NCBI GenBank assembly: GCA_021209875.1
Contig: JAGYVD010000001.1
Location: forward strand, 3,782,001 to 3,846,000
Direction: 5' to 3'
Origin: Rosellinia necatrix
Taxonomy: Eukaryota; Ascomycota; Sordariomycetes; Xylariales; Xylariaceae
Length of the DNA: 64,000 nucleotides
Shown one piece after another: positions 1-11,647 of the stretch. The notes beneath the pieces are model-generated. The model was not told where the DNA came from, did no database searches, and worked only from the letters and a program-made list of their open reading frames with translations. Both the position numbers and the translations under genes were made by a program. Numbering within the stretch: the first letter of the stretch is position 1; the number at the start of each line of letters is the position of its first letter.

Positions 1-2996
1 GTGACATTAAGAGCTACATTAGCCCCCGTGGATTGTAAGCGTGTTAAGGGGGTAGACAAACCCGCTACATGCTCCCAAAGACCCGTTCGAATTTTAGTCT
101 ACGGTTTCTGCTCAGAGCAGGATAAGGTTGCAAAGGCGCTTTCTCAAGGCGATTTTTATTTACAAGATCCATTGCCTGACGAGATGGACGCCCGGGTATC
201 ATACCAAAACCCACAGTATTTTCTTCGGCCTGGCGTCACCATGCCTACGATTGCAGAACCCGCACTATCTGAGAATATAGACAGCCCAACAGCTGCCAAT
301 ATTTTGGGCAGATCTGAAAAGGCCTGGTTACTCCAGATATTCCAGACTGAAACGAAGAAGATTGACATGAAAGGAGTTAAGCCAAGCCAACGAATTATAT
401 CCTCGTTGGAAGAGTGAGTATACTCCTTCCCCCGGCACAGACAAGAGAGGTTAAAGAGAAATCCAGGCACCAACTCGCCGCGCTTGCATTCATGATTGAA
501 AAAGAGCTCGGTCGGGTAGAAGACTCCCAATTCCCGGTTCTATGGACAAGGGCCGAGGTCGAGGGCCAAACAAAGTATGATCAGCCTTGAAGTCGGATTT
601 TCCACAACACAGTCACGTTATTGCTAACCTTCCAAGCGTCAGATATCATCATGTTATAACGGGGCAGTGTGAAGAGGATTTCCCATCTTCACTCTATGGT
701 GGAGTCCTTGCAGACGTGAGCGGACCCTTTAAGCTGCTTGTTGGACGGATCACGCTCACCTAACCGGCTCGAAAAGGAAATGGGTCTCGGAAAGACCCTG
801 GCAACGTTGGCGCTGATTTGCTGGCACCTCGATGCCTCGGACGACGAACCCGGCGCCTTAGTTGCCGCAGAGAGCCGTATACCTCGACAGACTTTGATTG
901 TAGCTCCTAATTCTGGTAAGTCTGCATGGCCTCTACTGACCCTAGATCGCTCACGCCATTGTCTATGGGATGTCTAATCGTTTCCAGCTATACACCAATG
1001 GCAGGAACAAATAAAAACGTGGGATTCTATCTAAGCAAACCATTCAGGGCCGTGCTTACTAGGTTATAGGCACTTGAAACCGGGAAGACTCCATTATCTT
1101 GTATATCATGGCCCGAATAGACAGCAGATCTCGAAAACTTGGAATTCTCAAGACATCATTCTCACTACCTACGGTACCATCAGGTCTGATTGGCAAAAGA
1201 ATGGCCCTCTATTAAAGAACTCTTGGGCGAGAGTTGTTTTAGACGAAGGCAAGCTTTCGGCCCATGAGAGCTGGTTTGATGGTTGCTGACGTTCATAACT
1301 TCTGGCGCAGCGCACACGATACGAAATCGAGCTTCTGACCTGTTCCAAGCAACGTGTGCCATTCGTTCTCAGCACCGATGGTGTCTCACGGGAACACCGA
1401 TTCACAACCGGCTCGACGATTTCGGCGCCTTGTTGACCTTCCTCAGAGTCCCTCCGTTTTGTACCCGGCAGAGCTTTGAGAAATGGGTTGCACGGCCGAT
1501 AGAAACGAAACAGCGGGACGCAGTTGGCACCTTGCGCAAACTCGTCCTGGCGACTTGTCTCCGGAGAACAAAGCAATCCATTCACAGCACCCTGAAGCTA
1601 CCCCGGAAAACCGAGAAAGCGGAGAGCGTCGTGTTAGACGAAGGCGAAAGAGCCCTCTACAGCTTCTTCCAGCGTGGGACCTTTCTCTTAGCTAGCGGCT
1701 CTCTTGATGATTCTAATTCTACACTATCTGCAACCAAGCGACAGGCAATCCTCCCTCTCATCGGGATCCTAAGGCTCATATGTAACCACGGACATCACCT
1801 CCTCCCACAACCAGCACTTGCGGCCTGGAAGCTAAATGACCCCTCGCAGCTCTTCTCAAATGCCTTCTCCTCCATGGTAGAGAAGTGTGTTCTCTGTAAT
1901 ACGGTGATAGAATATACTGGGCACATGGATCCTACAGAGTTCCCCTGTTCTCACCTCATATGTGCCGCTTGCGACAATGCAGACGAGCCGGCTGCACTAG
2001 ACACCACAAAGCACGACTACTGCCCGAAGTGCCGTCCGGAGGAGGGCTCGCTTGGAATAGCAGCAGCCGCTGGATGCGATGATATAATGGCAAAAACCCA
2101 GTACAAGGCCTCCACCAAAGTGGAATCACTAATACGAAACTTGCGCTCTGAACTCTTTCAGCCCCTCCCCACCGGGGAAATGAAGCCATTCAAGAGGTAA
2201 CTTTAACACATCCCCTGGGCGCCGAGTGACGATGTTCTGCTGAACTAACGTCATGCGAAGCGTCGTTTTCAGCTATTGGACGAAGATGCTTGACCTTGTA
2301 CAGATCGCATTCCGGGATAGCGGCTTCTCCTTCACGCGCATCGACGGCCGCACGCCCCTCCCAAGACGGATTCAAGCCCTTCGGAATTTCCACAGCGACC
2401 CCGGTTGCCAGATCATGCTTGCTAGCATAGGCAGCATAGGAGAAGGGTAGGTGGGGACTCGTCACGCGACTGATCTATTATAGAGCATTGTGTTAGTCGT
2501 GGGCTAACTCGACACAGAGTCGACCTCACGGCGGCAAATTACATCCACATCCTGGAACCTCAGTGGAATCCCATGGTGGAGGCCCAAGCTGTCGACAGAG
2601 TTCACCGGATCGGCCAGGGGAGAGACGTAGTCATCACGCGCTATTCTGTACAGGATTCGATTGAGGACGTCAGTATTTGAAGTCTTTTTTTTTTTTCTTC
2701 CTCGTCGTCTTGTTTTTACGAGTTTGTTCTCGTCCAGGAGATAACGTCTCATGGCTAACTAAAGCGTTTTTATTGTAGTACGTTCGGTGGATTCAGAAGG
2801 AGAAATTAGCGCTGATAGAGCAAAGCCTATCGGCATCCGACCCTGGCCAGCAGCAGCTACGGGAGGCTCGCTGGAAGGTAATTATCACCACTTCAAACCA
2901 AACCATTCCCATGCCCAGTTTTAAACGTTTATTTAAAAATAACAAGCCCTCGCCTCTAACCCTGTTGTTTAGGTGCTTCTGGACGCGCTTAAATGA
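1..2996 (+). CDS. SNF2-family helicase/translocase with RING finger (Rad5/HLTF/Rad16 type), 5' partial
   Basis: Probable nuclear ATP-dependent DNA translocase of the Rad5/HLTF/Rad16 group, some of which are also RING E3 ubiquitin ligases in DNA repair. The start lies left of the window. Eleven exons: 1-413, 467-574, 643-715, 777-915, 988-1018, 1070-1248, 1311-2196, 2261-2446, 2518-2668, 2779-2877, 2973-2996, giving 762 visible residues in one frame. Visible in order: an N-terminal region ending with HQLAALAFM; motif [14 protein letters not shown] formed across the 716-776 intron; YLVYHG; the DEAH box formed across the 1249-1310 intron; CLTGTPIHNRLDD; a C3HC4 RING (about visible residues 506-555) inserted between the helicase lobes; SYWTKM; and motif VI AVDRVHRIGQ. 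Intron 1249-1310 needs a GC donor. No break was seen. The family is clear; the exact orthologue is not. Confidence 0.88.
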
Positions 2997-4942
2997 TGTG
3001 CATGGTGTGGGTGGATTATCCCGTCTGTCAATTACTTGGAGTCGGTACTCTATCTAGCGTACTTCGTCGTGCTTGTATAATAATATCGCTGTTATTCGTC
3101 AATTCATACAGCCTCGAATTTTTAGACAGCTTCGGTAAGCTATTATTACGTAACCCTAACTACCTACTCAAAGAGAGAGGCTCTTGTAATAGCTAGTCAG
3201 GATTTTTCCCTCCGTTAGCTCATCAGTTTAAATATCGATATAAAAACGAATGTTTACATATAATACAATAAACTCATATCCAGCACTTCTTTCTACCGAG
3301 TGGGTAGATAACTCTGGACACAGATAGAACCCATGAAATAGCACCACGCTTCGACCAGCTCGGCTACTTCGTTCGTCCTAGGAAGTCGGGAAGTCGTGCT
3401 GCACTAAGAACAACGCCATTTTTGCGCTGTCGATCGTGCAACCGAATAGAATCTAAAGATAGACGATAGACGATAGACGGGTTGAGTGAGCAATGATAAA
3501 TGGGTTATTATAAAAGCTACCATCTATTTTCTGATTATATTTGGCAGCGTGGTTAGCTGATGAAATGATAGAGATGCGACTTGGTTTGAAGGTGGCGGCT
3601 GTGTGTGGTTTCTTGGTCCAACAGCTTCCCCGCCCATGGTTACTGGAATACACTAAATAAGGTAAATGCGCTAGGCCAAACCGGCGCTCCGACCTCACAT
3701 TCAAGACCCTTGGAAGCCGCAATGCCAAGAATGCCCCGCATAATTGGAGACAATTCCTCTCCTGAATGTTTTTTTTTTTTTTTAACCCTCCTGCAGATAA
3801 ACTGCCCTACCCAACCCCTCCTTGCCCCTACCTGCATACCCCGCCTCTATCCCCCCCGCCTTACCCTTTGCCTTACCCTTTCCTTGCCCTTTCCTTACCT
3901 TTTCCTTACGTCACCTATCCATGAAGCCAAGGATCAAAACCGAACATGTTGGGCATCGCTACAAAAGGAGTAACACCCATGAAGCAGCCAATAGATGTTG
4001 CTCCCATTATTGGCACTTATAAACTGTCTAGGTAGGTATAATGCCGCAACCCGTGTACTTCCACAGGTAACACCGTCACAGCATCTGAGATGGATTCGTT
4101 TCACGACCCTGAACTCATCTCTTGGCTCCGCCCCGAACTCTCCACATCTGCTACGACCTTCTCAGTCGTGTAGATGTACCCACGCGCTACCCACGAGTGT
4201 TAGCTCAGAACCATGATAGCGCACGCTAGTAGTGCGGTGCATATCTGTTACCATAATCGGGATGGCTTTCTCTGTGACATTTATGTTCGAGTTATGTAGA
4301 AGTTATGACGATGGAAGCTGACCTGAGTCTTTGAAAGTGGTAGCTCGCGAAACCGCCGGCAAGGTGACCTCGGTGTAGGTGGCCAATCGGACACGAACCA
4401 TCGCCCTCTAGGCTTTTTGCCATTAGAGTACGTAGTAGAATTCCCCAGCAAAATAGGCTGTTAGGTAATTAAGTATGGCTACCTAGTCAAGGGTAATGTT
4501 GCATACAGTACGCACCAATACAATCCCCGGCGAGTTTACGTATATCAAGATTCATTATCCGACAAAAGACAAGTCGCGCGTAACAGGTAACAGGATCGGT
4601 ACATGCCTTCTAGCACCGTGGCCAGAATGGTGAAGTGAGCGCCAGTCTCGCCGACCCCAATACTGACACAGCGTAAGAAACTAATAACTAGTCAGGTCAC
4701 AGATTGATAGTAGTGGGCTCCATTCTATACACAACGAGCGATTAGCCTAAGACAATGGCGGCCGGGTACATTAGGTGTAGTGCTGTTGTATGGGTCGGCA
4801 TTGAGGCTCGTAGATAAGAGTAGAAGAGGTCGTTTTGTATCAAGCGCCTTGTCTCACAGCCAGCTGGTCAGCCAATCAGACCGAGTGGAGAACAGGACTT
4901 ACAACAGGACGTTTGGTGGCCGTCGTCGAGTTTCTACCAATC

Positions 4943-5060
4943 CGTTACCGGGGGTAGCAGTAGTATTAACGTCTAATCTAGGTGTCTGACAGTCGTTACC
5001 GGGGGTAGTAGTAGTAGTATTAACGTCTAGTCTAGGTGTCTGTTGTTACCGGGGGTAGCT
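4943..5060. repeat. Direct repeat of about 50 bp, 2.3 copies
   Basis: Units start with CGTTACCGGGGGTAG, continue through a variable CAG/TAG triplet run and TATTAACGTCTA, and end with TCTAGGTGTCTG. The copies at about 4943-4993 and 4994-5043 are near-identical except for triplet number, and a third is truncated near 5060. No gene overlaps it. Confidence 0.8.
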
Positions 5061-7225
5061 GCACTGCCACTTGTCCAGTCACGCGCGACCGCACACCAAA
5101 AAACAGCAGAAGTACCTTTATCGGTCGTATGTCTATAGCTGCCAACACTGGTATATATCCATGAATCTTCCTACTGTAAGTCTCTTGAGTGCCATTTCTA
5201 ATTTAGACTCTTTCAGTCCATTGGCTGTCAATCGCAGCTTTACGAGACCGCTATCTTAAAGAATTCCTCAATTTCTCTCTCTCTTTTCTATTGTCCTAAT
5301 AACTGAAATCAATGTGATTTGGAGAGACAGAATAGACACGACAGAATCCCAGCCTAGTAGTCGATCGATGAGGCGAAATGTCTCACCGGCCATGACTCAT
5401 AATCTTTGCTCCTCCTCTAGTCATAGAACATAGCCACTTTTGACGTCCTTGCTGGTGTGATTGGTGGAGGGCCTCCCGCTGGCCGCTCGGGTTACCTACT
5501 TATACCTAGAAACTTAGACACTGCAGGTGCCTCACGATTATGTTGCTTTCGGATGTTATAGGTTTAGAGGATGATATTCTGATCTTTCGCTCTTGAGAGG
5601 CTACGCTGAGAAAATAGGTCTGAGGCTCCGTTTAGAAAGTTGGCGTTGAATGGTAGCTAAAGATCTGCAAAATCTACGCTCGGCCCTTGTGTTGGGGCTT
5701 TTGCGATGATGGGCTTGAAACTTATTGAGAGATCTGTAGGGTAAGCGATGCCTTGCTGGTTCCAACTTATAAGTGCGATGAGTAATGAATACGCATCCGT
5801 CCCCTCCTCTTCGTAGCCGGCCCAGGACTAACATAACCATAGGCGTTGCGAAGGCGCATAGGTGGGTGATCGGAACCTAGGCCGCTTTATTCCTACAAAG
5901 TGCCGTAATGTTTGCACCATGTTGGATCATGTGAGCGTAGTATCGTTCCCGTTGTCGCCTTGAAGAGGAGACGAGTAGGGCGGGTTAGTCATACGTTTGC
6001 ACGGCTGTTCAGCCTTGAGATCTTGTAATACGATACTAGGACTGATGATATTGTAATTGACGAGGCTATTGTTCTCGGTTTCGGGTGGAAATCTGGGGAG
6101 ATCAAGACGAGGAGAGAAATATAAGGACTGGGAAAAAAACATGGGAAACCTAAGAGAATAGCATGGGTACAATGTGGGATAAAGATTATTTTATACAATA
6201 TATTCTAGGGCCAAACCGTACAGTTAGTCGGGGTCAATGTGGCGATAGTGGGATAAACATGGTGTTTCCTCGTGTGATTTTGGTTATCAAGCCGATCATG
6301 TAGTCGTCGAGCGAGGGAAGAAGAGAGAAAGAGAGAGGGCCTATCCCACACAATATTTCATCTTTCATATTGATGCATTGCTACTGTAGCAGCAGCGCTG
6401 GCCTGTTTCAGGAGAAGGGTAGAAGGGCACGCCTAGTTATTGGTGTGTTGTAGTTGAGCTGGTAAAAAAGCTGGTGAAAAGCTGTGCAATGGGGTGGGGA
6501 TGCGTTTATGGTTCCGGCTTCCTAAAATCACGTCTCAAGTGAAGAATCATTACTCGTCGTAGCAGGGCACTATGGAGTAGCGAGGTCGCAGCTCAAGTTT
6601 GAAAATTATGCAGAAGTAAATTTTTGTAAACTGGGACCGCCTGGCAGGGGCAGGGGACTCGCCTCGGTCTGGATAGGGTCATTGTGGATATGCTCAAGCT
6701 AAAAGCGGCCTGGCTTAGCAAGGGCAAGATCAATAAGGTATGTAAGATGATGCAGTCTAAAGACTATATATATTGCCATATGTTGTCCACGTAGCCGGAG
6801 AATTCCCAACTACAGGGTCTGCTCTCGGTTTCATTTGAGACGGCATCTGAGCTGTGATCCTAATGTTCACCCTGGCTCCAATTAGCCACCATGTCGTCCG
6901 CTCGCTAGTGGGTTTTAAGACGAGATAACACTTCGGTCTAGCAGGAAGCCATCACGAGACTCTCGCATCATACTTAGCTCCCCATGGGAGAAAGGGCAGC
7001 GGACACTGCCACGATGTCCTTCCACATACTAGCTGCACGTCATGATCTAGTAGGGGGGAGGAGGGGGGGCTTGTGGAGTTTTGTTGGATGAAGGTAAAGA
7101 TGACTGACTCTCTCCACCGAAGATCTCTGTTGAACTATGGTACGGTACGGTACATACATACCCATTGTAAGTAACTACCAAAGGTTACTTAGGGACCTGA
7201 CCCAACAAGTGTCTCTAGCGCCGTT

Positions 7226-7300
7226 GGCGTCTGTTCTTGACGTCTGTTCTTGACGTCTGTTCTTGACGTCTGTTCTTGACGTTTGTTCTTGACGTCTGTT
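7226..7300. repeat. 13-bp tandem repeat, consensus GACGTCTGTTCTT, five copies plus a partial
   Basis: Copies begin at 7226 (first base changes), 7239, 7252, 7265 and 7278, with a partial at 7291. Each full-consensus unit holds the palindrome GACGTC, the core of ATF/CREB-type bZIP sites. No gene lies within 2 kb, so a regulatory role is only a possibility. Confidence 0.85.
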
Positions 7301-9170
7301 ACCGCGAGGGAGGGAAAGGGGATAGAGAAGGGGACAAACGCTACCAAGGCGTCGCAGACACGAATTAGAAACTCGGAGTCTGGACGCTAGTCTCCGAAAT
7401 TAGAACCACCCAAGGTCGAGTATATCTTGGTCCTCGTTGGAGACGCTTGCAGCCGACGGTGACGGGCTAATCAAAAGCAACGTTGAAGTGGATGGCCGGG
7501 CCCGATCAGCCCGATTTTACTGGTACACGCTGGCTCAAATGACATGACCTCTGCATTCAGGTCCTGCTGCATGCAGTGAGGGAGTGGGACAACGACAGCG
7601 TAGGCGTACGGCTCGGGATGCCATCTTTGTGGCTAGTGACTCAACTTTTGAGTATTGATGCCACATAACCAGTTCCGCGCTTGGTAGTTCTCTCCGTAGC
7701 TAACTAACTCACTGCCTGGCCACGAACATACTAATCAACATACTAACCAACGTGCTAATCTACCTAGGTAGATGATGATATTACGGACGGGACGGGACGT
7801 CTATCAATCTTCCTAGGGTGTGATGTGTGATACCGGGGGTGGTTGAAGGTAATACCTTGTTATACCAATGACTTGATTGTTTTGAATTTTGGGCGGACAA
7901 ACAAACAACAAACAAGGGACCTCGAATTTTTTTTTTTTTTTTTAGGAGAAAGGAAAAGGAAAAAAAAAAAGTAGTATTATTCACTTTGGGAGATTGGACG
8001 AGATTCGATTGGACGTGATCTAACTACCCCAAAGAAAAAGAATGCCATTCAAAGGAGGGTTTGATGTACCACCCCAAGTTGGTACCTGGCTACCGAAGCC
8101 CCGATGTACATATGGCTGGAAGTGATAACCTGTACCCAATGGCCCTCGAGCTTACTTACATCTTGTTATTTACAAGCTTACCGGTGAAGTGAGTCTTGCA
8201 CTTGCGTGCTCCCACCAACTCTAACTAGGTATACTATACTTCGTGGCAGCGAATTGGGATACGCCACCAGAGAAATCGAAAGGCTCGCATGACTACTTGC
8301 AGAAACTCGGTTTGGTAGGTGAGTACCTAACGAACACCGTTGATGCCGCTCTAGTGCTTGCAGGAGAACCGGCCATCGAACAACTGCTTAAATCTGCTAG
8401 TTACTACTACTGTACCTCTGTTCTTACCTGCCTCCCCCGTAGGGATGCGGCTTGAAATTAGTGGCCGACGGGGGCAACAGTGGTGCTGGCAGGCAGGACT
8501 GGCGTAGTGCTGTCCACCATTCATACCTGCAGTATGCTGTACAGGCCCCAGATGCTCTGCAGCAGTGGGCATTCTAGTTGGTCATAGTGGACATCAGTGG
8601 ATTGCAGCGAGGTGTTAGCGTGCAAGGTCAAAAGGCGGTGACACGGCGCCGGTCCAATCAACCTGGACACTGGCCGGTTGAAACTCGTTCACTTTGGTGT
8701 GGCTTGTCGCATGATGCCACCTATAGTCTAATACCTACCTACCTAAGTACCTAGGTAGTAGAGGACCCGTTACCTAGGTATGCAAGCGGTAGGCTGGTGG
8801 TGTAGGCTACAGGACACAGGAGTTTGGGAGGCTACTTAGCATGTGTAAGAGAGGTACTAGGCATATCGGTATAATTTTGGCCTTAGTAGACGTTATACGG
8901 CACTAGCAGACTACCTAGGTAGGTACTTGATACAGTAGGTAGATTAAGTAGATACTTAGACACTGCGCCGCATAGCGGCATACCCACACAAGTCTGCATA
9001 CTTATAGCACCTAAAGTAGAGAAGTACACACCCCACTGTCACAGGCCTGTAACGGCAGTATGCCATTCGATCCACCTGCACATGCACCTGCATCGGGGCG
9101 AGTGGGGATAGAACGGAACTTCTGCTCGGTAGCCACCGGACGTGCTGTGTACTATGTATACCTACTCACT

Positions 9171-9230
9171 TTTTTTTTCCCATTTTAGTTGAACTCTGGT
9201 CTCCTCTCTCCTCCCTATCTTTTCCTCACG
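9171..9230 (+). promoter_or_regulatory. Pyrimidine-rich tract, probable transcription-start region of the 9875 gene
   Basis: A T-run is followed by a CT-rich stretch (TCTCCTCTCTCCTCCC and similar), the kind of tract often found just upstream of fungal transcription starts. If it marks the start, the downstream gene has a leader of roughly 640 nt. Confidence 0.4.
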
Positions 9231-9304
9231 TAGGAATCAACCACCCGCCAACCCAAGACAACGAAGTCGCACTACCATATCATATAGAGCAGCACCATTA
9301 CTAC

Positions 9305-9439
9305 AACTTCGTCGAAATCACCATGTATCCCGTCGTCGCTGAGCTGTAAACACCCACTGCGGGACGTGCCTGCACCAGGCATGTCCCGTAGTCCGTCAGT
9401 TCATCGAGAGGTTCAGCCAACTGCAATATCGACGAAGTT
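9305..9439 (+). promoter_or_regulatory. Nested inverted repeats in the putative leader of the 9875 gene
   Basis: Outer arms AACTTCGTCGA (9305-9315) and TCGACGAAGTT (9429-9439) are exact reverse complements. Inner arms CGGGACGTGCCTG (9360-9372) and CAGGCATGTCCCG (9376-9388) pair over 13 bp with one G-T wobble around a 3-nt loop. Both are centred within 2 bp of each other (about 9372-9374). This could be a folded RNA leader, a palindromic binding region or a small mobile-element remnant. Confidence 0.55.
9323..9349 (+). promoter_or_regulatory. Possible upstream ORF of eight codons (MYPVVAEL) before the 9875 gene
   Basis: The ATG is in a strong context (CACCATG) and closes at TAA eight codons later, between the left outer arm and the inner hairpin of the palindrome. 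If it lies in the transcribed leader it could reduce translation of the main frame at 9875. There is no transcript evidence. Confidence 0.35.
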
Positions 9440-9874
9440 CAACAGACTTTAACTGTCTTGCGCCCTCTTCCACGAGTGGAGGGGCCATTGAAGAAGTCTG
9501 AATAGCCACACAGATCATCACCCATTAATGCCCTCGACGCTTACGGGCACAATACGATAGAAAACATTTTCCTACCCCAGCTCTAAACATCGCATCCCGC
9601 CCTCCGTCTCCCCCGCCCTTCCAGCATAGTCAATTGCCCCTCAACCCCTCCCCTCGGTATCGCGAGTCGAGGTGTGAAGGGGAGAAGGACGGGAGCAGGA
9701 GCAATTCCCAAGCGCCCCTCTGCCGGTGGCGTGGCTATATACCATAACTCGAGGGCACTCGAGGGGGACCTTCGGAACCTCACCGCCGTTTGCTCTGATA
9801 CCCCAAAGATCTAGTTCGGGGCCCCATAGCCCTGCATAACCCCCTGTACGCTATCTCGATATCTGCACGCAACC

Positions 9875-11647
9875 ATGCGTCAAGGAACGATGATACGCTT
9901 GAAAATCCCGGTGACTCCAGTCCAGGCTAAGAGTCGCCGGGATTCTGACTCCTTGTCGTCGCTAGACCTTTCGGATGAGAGTGGATACTCGGCCGTGGAA
10001 GATATTACCGGCTCGGACGACGACGAGGAGGATGTAGAGGCGGCCGAGGAGGAGCATATCCTTTCCGATGAAATGCAACATATTCCTCGGAGCTCCCCTC
10101 GGCCGGACCAAGATGACGAAGATGATGACGACGACGACGACGAGGAAGCACTTGGCGACGACGAAGGGGAAGACGATGATGCCGATGACAGTGCTAGCTG
10201 GGATGGTTTTCCCTCGGAGCCAGAACAGGTTGAAATCGACGGCCCGGTTGACGTTCAGATCCCAACTATTCAACGTCGCGTTCGATTTGACGTACCCGAC
10301 TCTGATGACGATGACGATGATACTGAGACAGACGAAGATACTGCTTACGGGTTTTTCCCTGATTTATTTGTTGATAAAAGCAAGTTGGATCCGTCATTTC
10401 GCCTAGAGGTTGACCAAAATTCCGATGATGATTCGGAAGCCTATTGGGATCACTACGGGACTGCCAACTCGATCGGAGCTGTATTTGAAGAAGAGAGCTC
10501 CGACTTTGAAGCTCTCATCAACGTCGTCGAAGAGGATGATACCACTCCGGTTGCTACTCCCATGACCCAGAATGATACGCCCACCACACTTTCTACCCCG
10601 GTCGCTTCGCCTGAAAAGGATGATGTGTCTTTGGATGGCTATCAATGTGAGTCAACATAGTACTTGTCATAGAGCGGTGTCACTGACCGAATTCACCCAG
10701 CTGATGGCGACACCACCGACGAGGAAGAACCTGTTCCCAGGCCTATTCGACGTAAGACTCGCAGGGACCCTGCGGAGGAGGGGTCTGAGGCGTCTGATGT
10801 AGAGATCATCAAAGGTCGCCGTGGTCATCCACGTGTCGGCCGTTTCAGTCTAGACAAATCCTCCAAGAAACCCGTTGCCATGGTGAACCCCAAAACAGGC
10901 AAGCTAATGATTTTCACGACACCTCGAAGCTTGAAAAGGGGACTTGATTTATCACCGGAGCAGTTCAATTTTCCCTTTTTCGATCCGCCTCAGTCGTCCC
11001 CAGTCCTAGGCAACCCGGGAAATATTATGATGAGCGGCATGATTTCCTCCAACACATTCGGCGATTTCATGAACACTCATGCTGTCGGGCCCGCAGAAGC
11101 TTGGTATGCTCAGTTACCGGACTCTAACGTGTATGGAGATTCCTCCGGCTCGGAGGGCCAGGCTGTTGACGACGAGGAGAAAAATCTGAGAATCGAAGAC
11201 TTCCTCGATATTGAAGACGATAGTGATCTGTCTGACCGACAGGAAATCGACAGGGATGATGGAGACGAGATCTTGTGTACGCCTGCTCGTCCCACCACCT
11301 CTTCTAGTGATGTGACTTCACTCCTAGATCACTTTGAGCACAACTCCAATTTAGTTGGCGCCTTCCGGAGAGACCAGGCCCACCATCGGTTAATTACCCG
11401 TAGTAAGGCGACACACGATTCGTTGGCATTCTCGGGCCCCTATTTCGAGGGTACGTTGCGTGGCATCAAGGATGGGCGGATCGCTACTGCCAATGTTCCC
11501 ATCTCTCCCCTTCGCAAACGTAAAAAGGTATCCGAGTTTGCCAGTAGCCCGCTCTCGGCATCTACGAAGAGAAAAGCCTCGTCAGAGAATCGTATGAATC
11601 ACAAAAGGCAACGAAGCCTCCCTGATGTTGGGCCACTCCACCTCTAA
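9875..11647 (+). CDS. Acidic, low-complexity, probably nuclear protein of unknown function
   Basis: Two exons, 9875-10646 and 10701-11647; the 54-nt intron (GTGAGT...CACCCAG, branch CTGAC) preserves the frame and gives 572 aa. The N-terminal half has long Asp/Glu/Ser runs (about residues 45-110 and 140-155) typical of chromatin- or histone-interacting proteins. A middle segment after the intron (TDGEEE-like, then a VGRF and PVAMVNPKTGKLMIF stretch) appears more structured. The C-terminus is basic, with possible nuclear localisation signals RKRKKV and KRQRS. No catalytic motif was found. I do not recognise the protein; a nuclear regulatory role is inferred only from composition. The ATG at 9875 has a good context (CAACCATG), with a second ATG five codons later. 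Confidence 0.8.

Larger units (their letters stand above)
2997..9874. other. Gene-poor 6.9-kb intergenic region with simple and tandem repeats
   Basis: I see no supportable protein gene; open frames are short, lack splice continuity and match nothing I know. The region holds a poly-T run near 3769-3784 followed by a pyrimidine-rich CCTTACCCTTT-like tract to about 3910, a degenerate repeat of about 50 bp at 4943-5060, a 13-bp tandem array at 7226-7300, and T-rich/A-rich tracts at 7928-7971. Scattered ACCTAGGTAGGT-type palindromic motifs occur (for example near 8730-8765 and 8915-8940). The right end (about 9171-9874) looks like the promoter and leader of the next gene. Confidence 0.6.

Noticed and set aside
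8243..8455. 70-codon plus-strand frame with a hydrophilic product
   Set aside because: Non-ATG start, no family pattern, no adjoining exons found.
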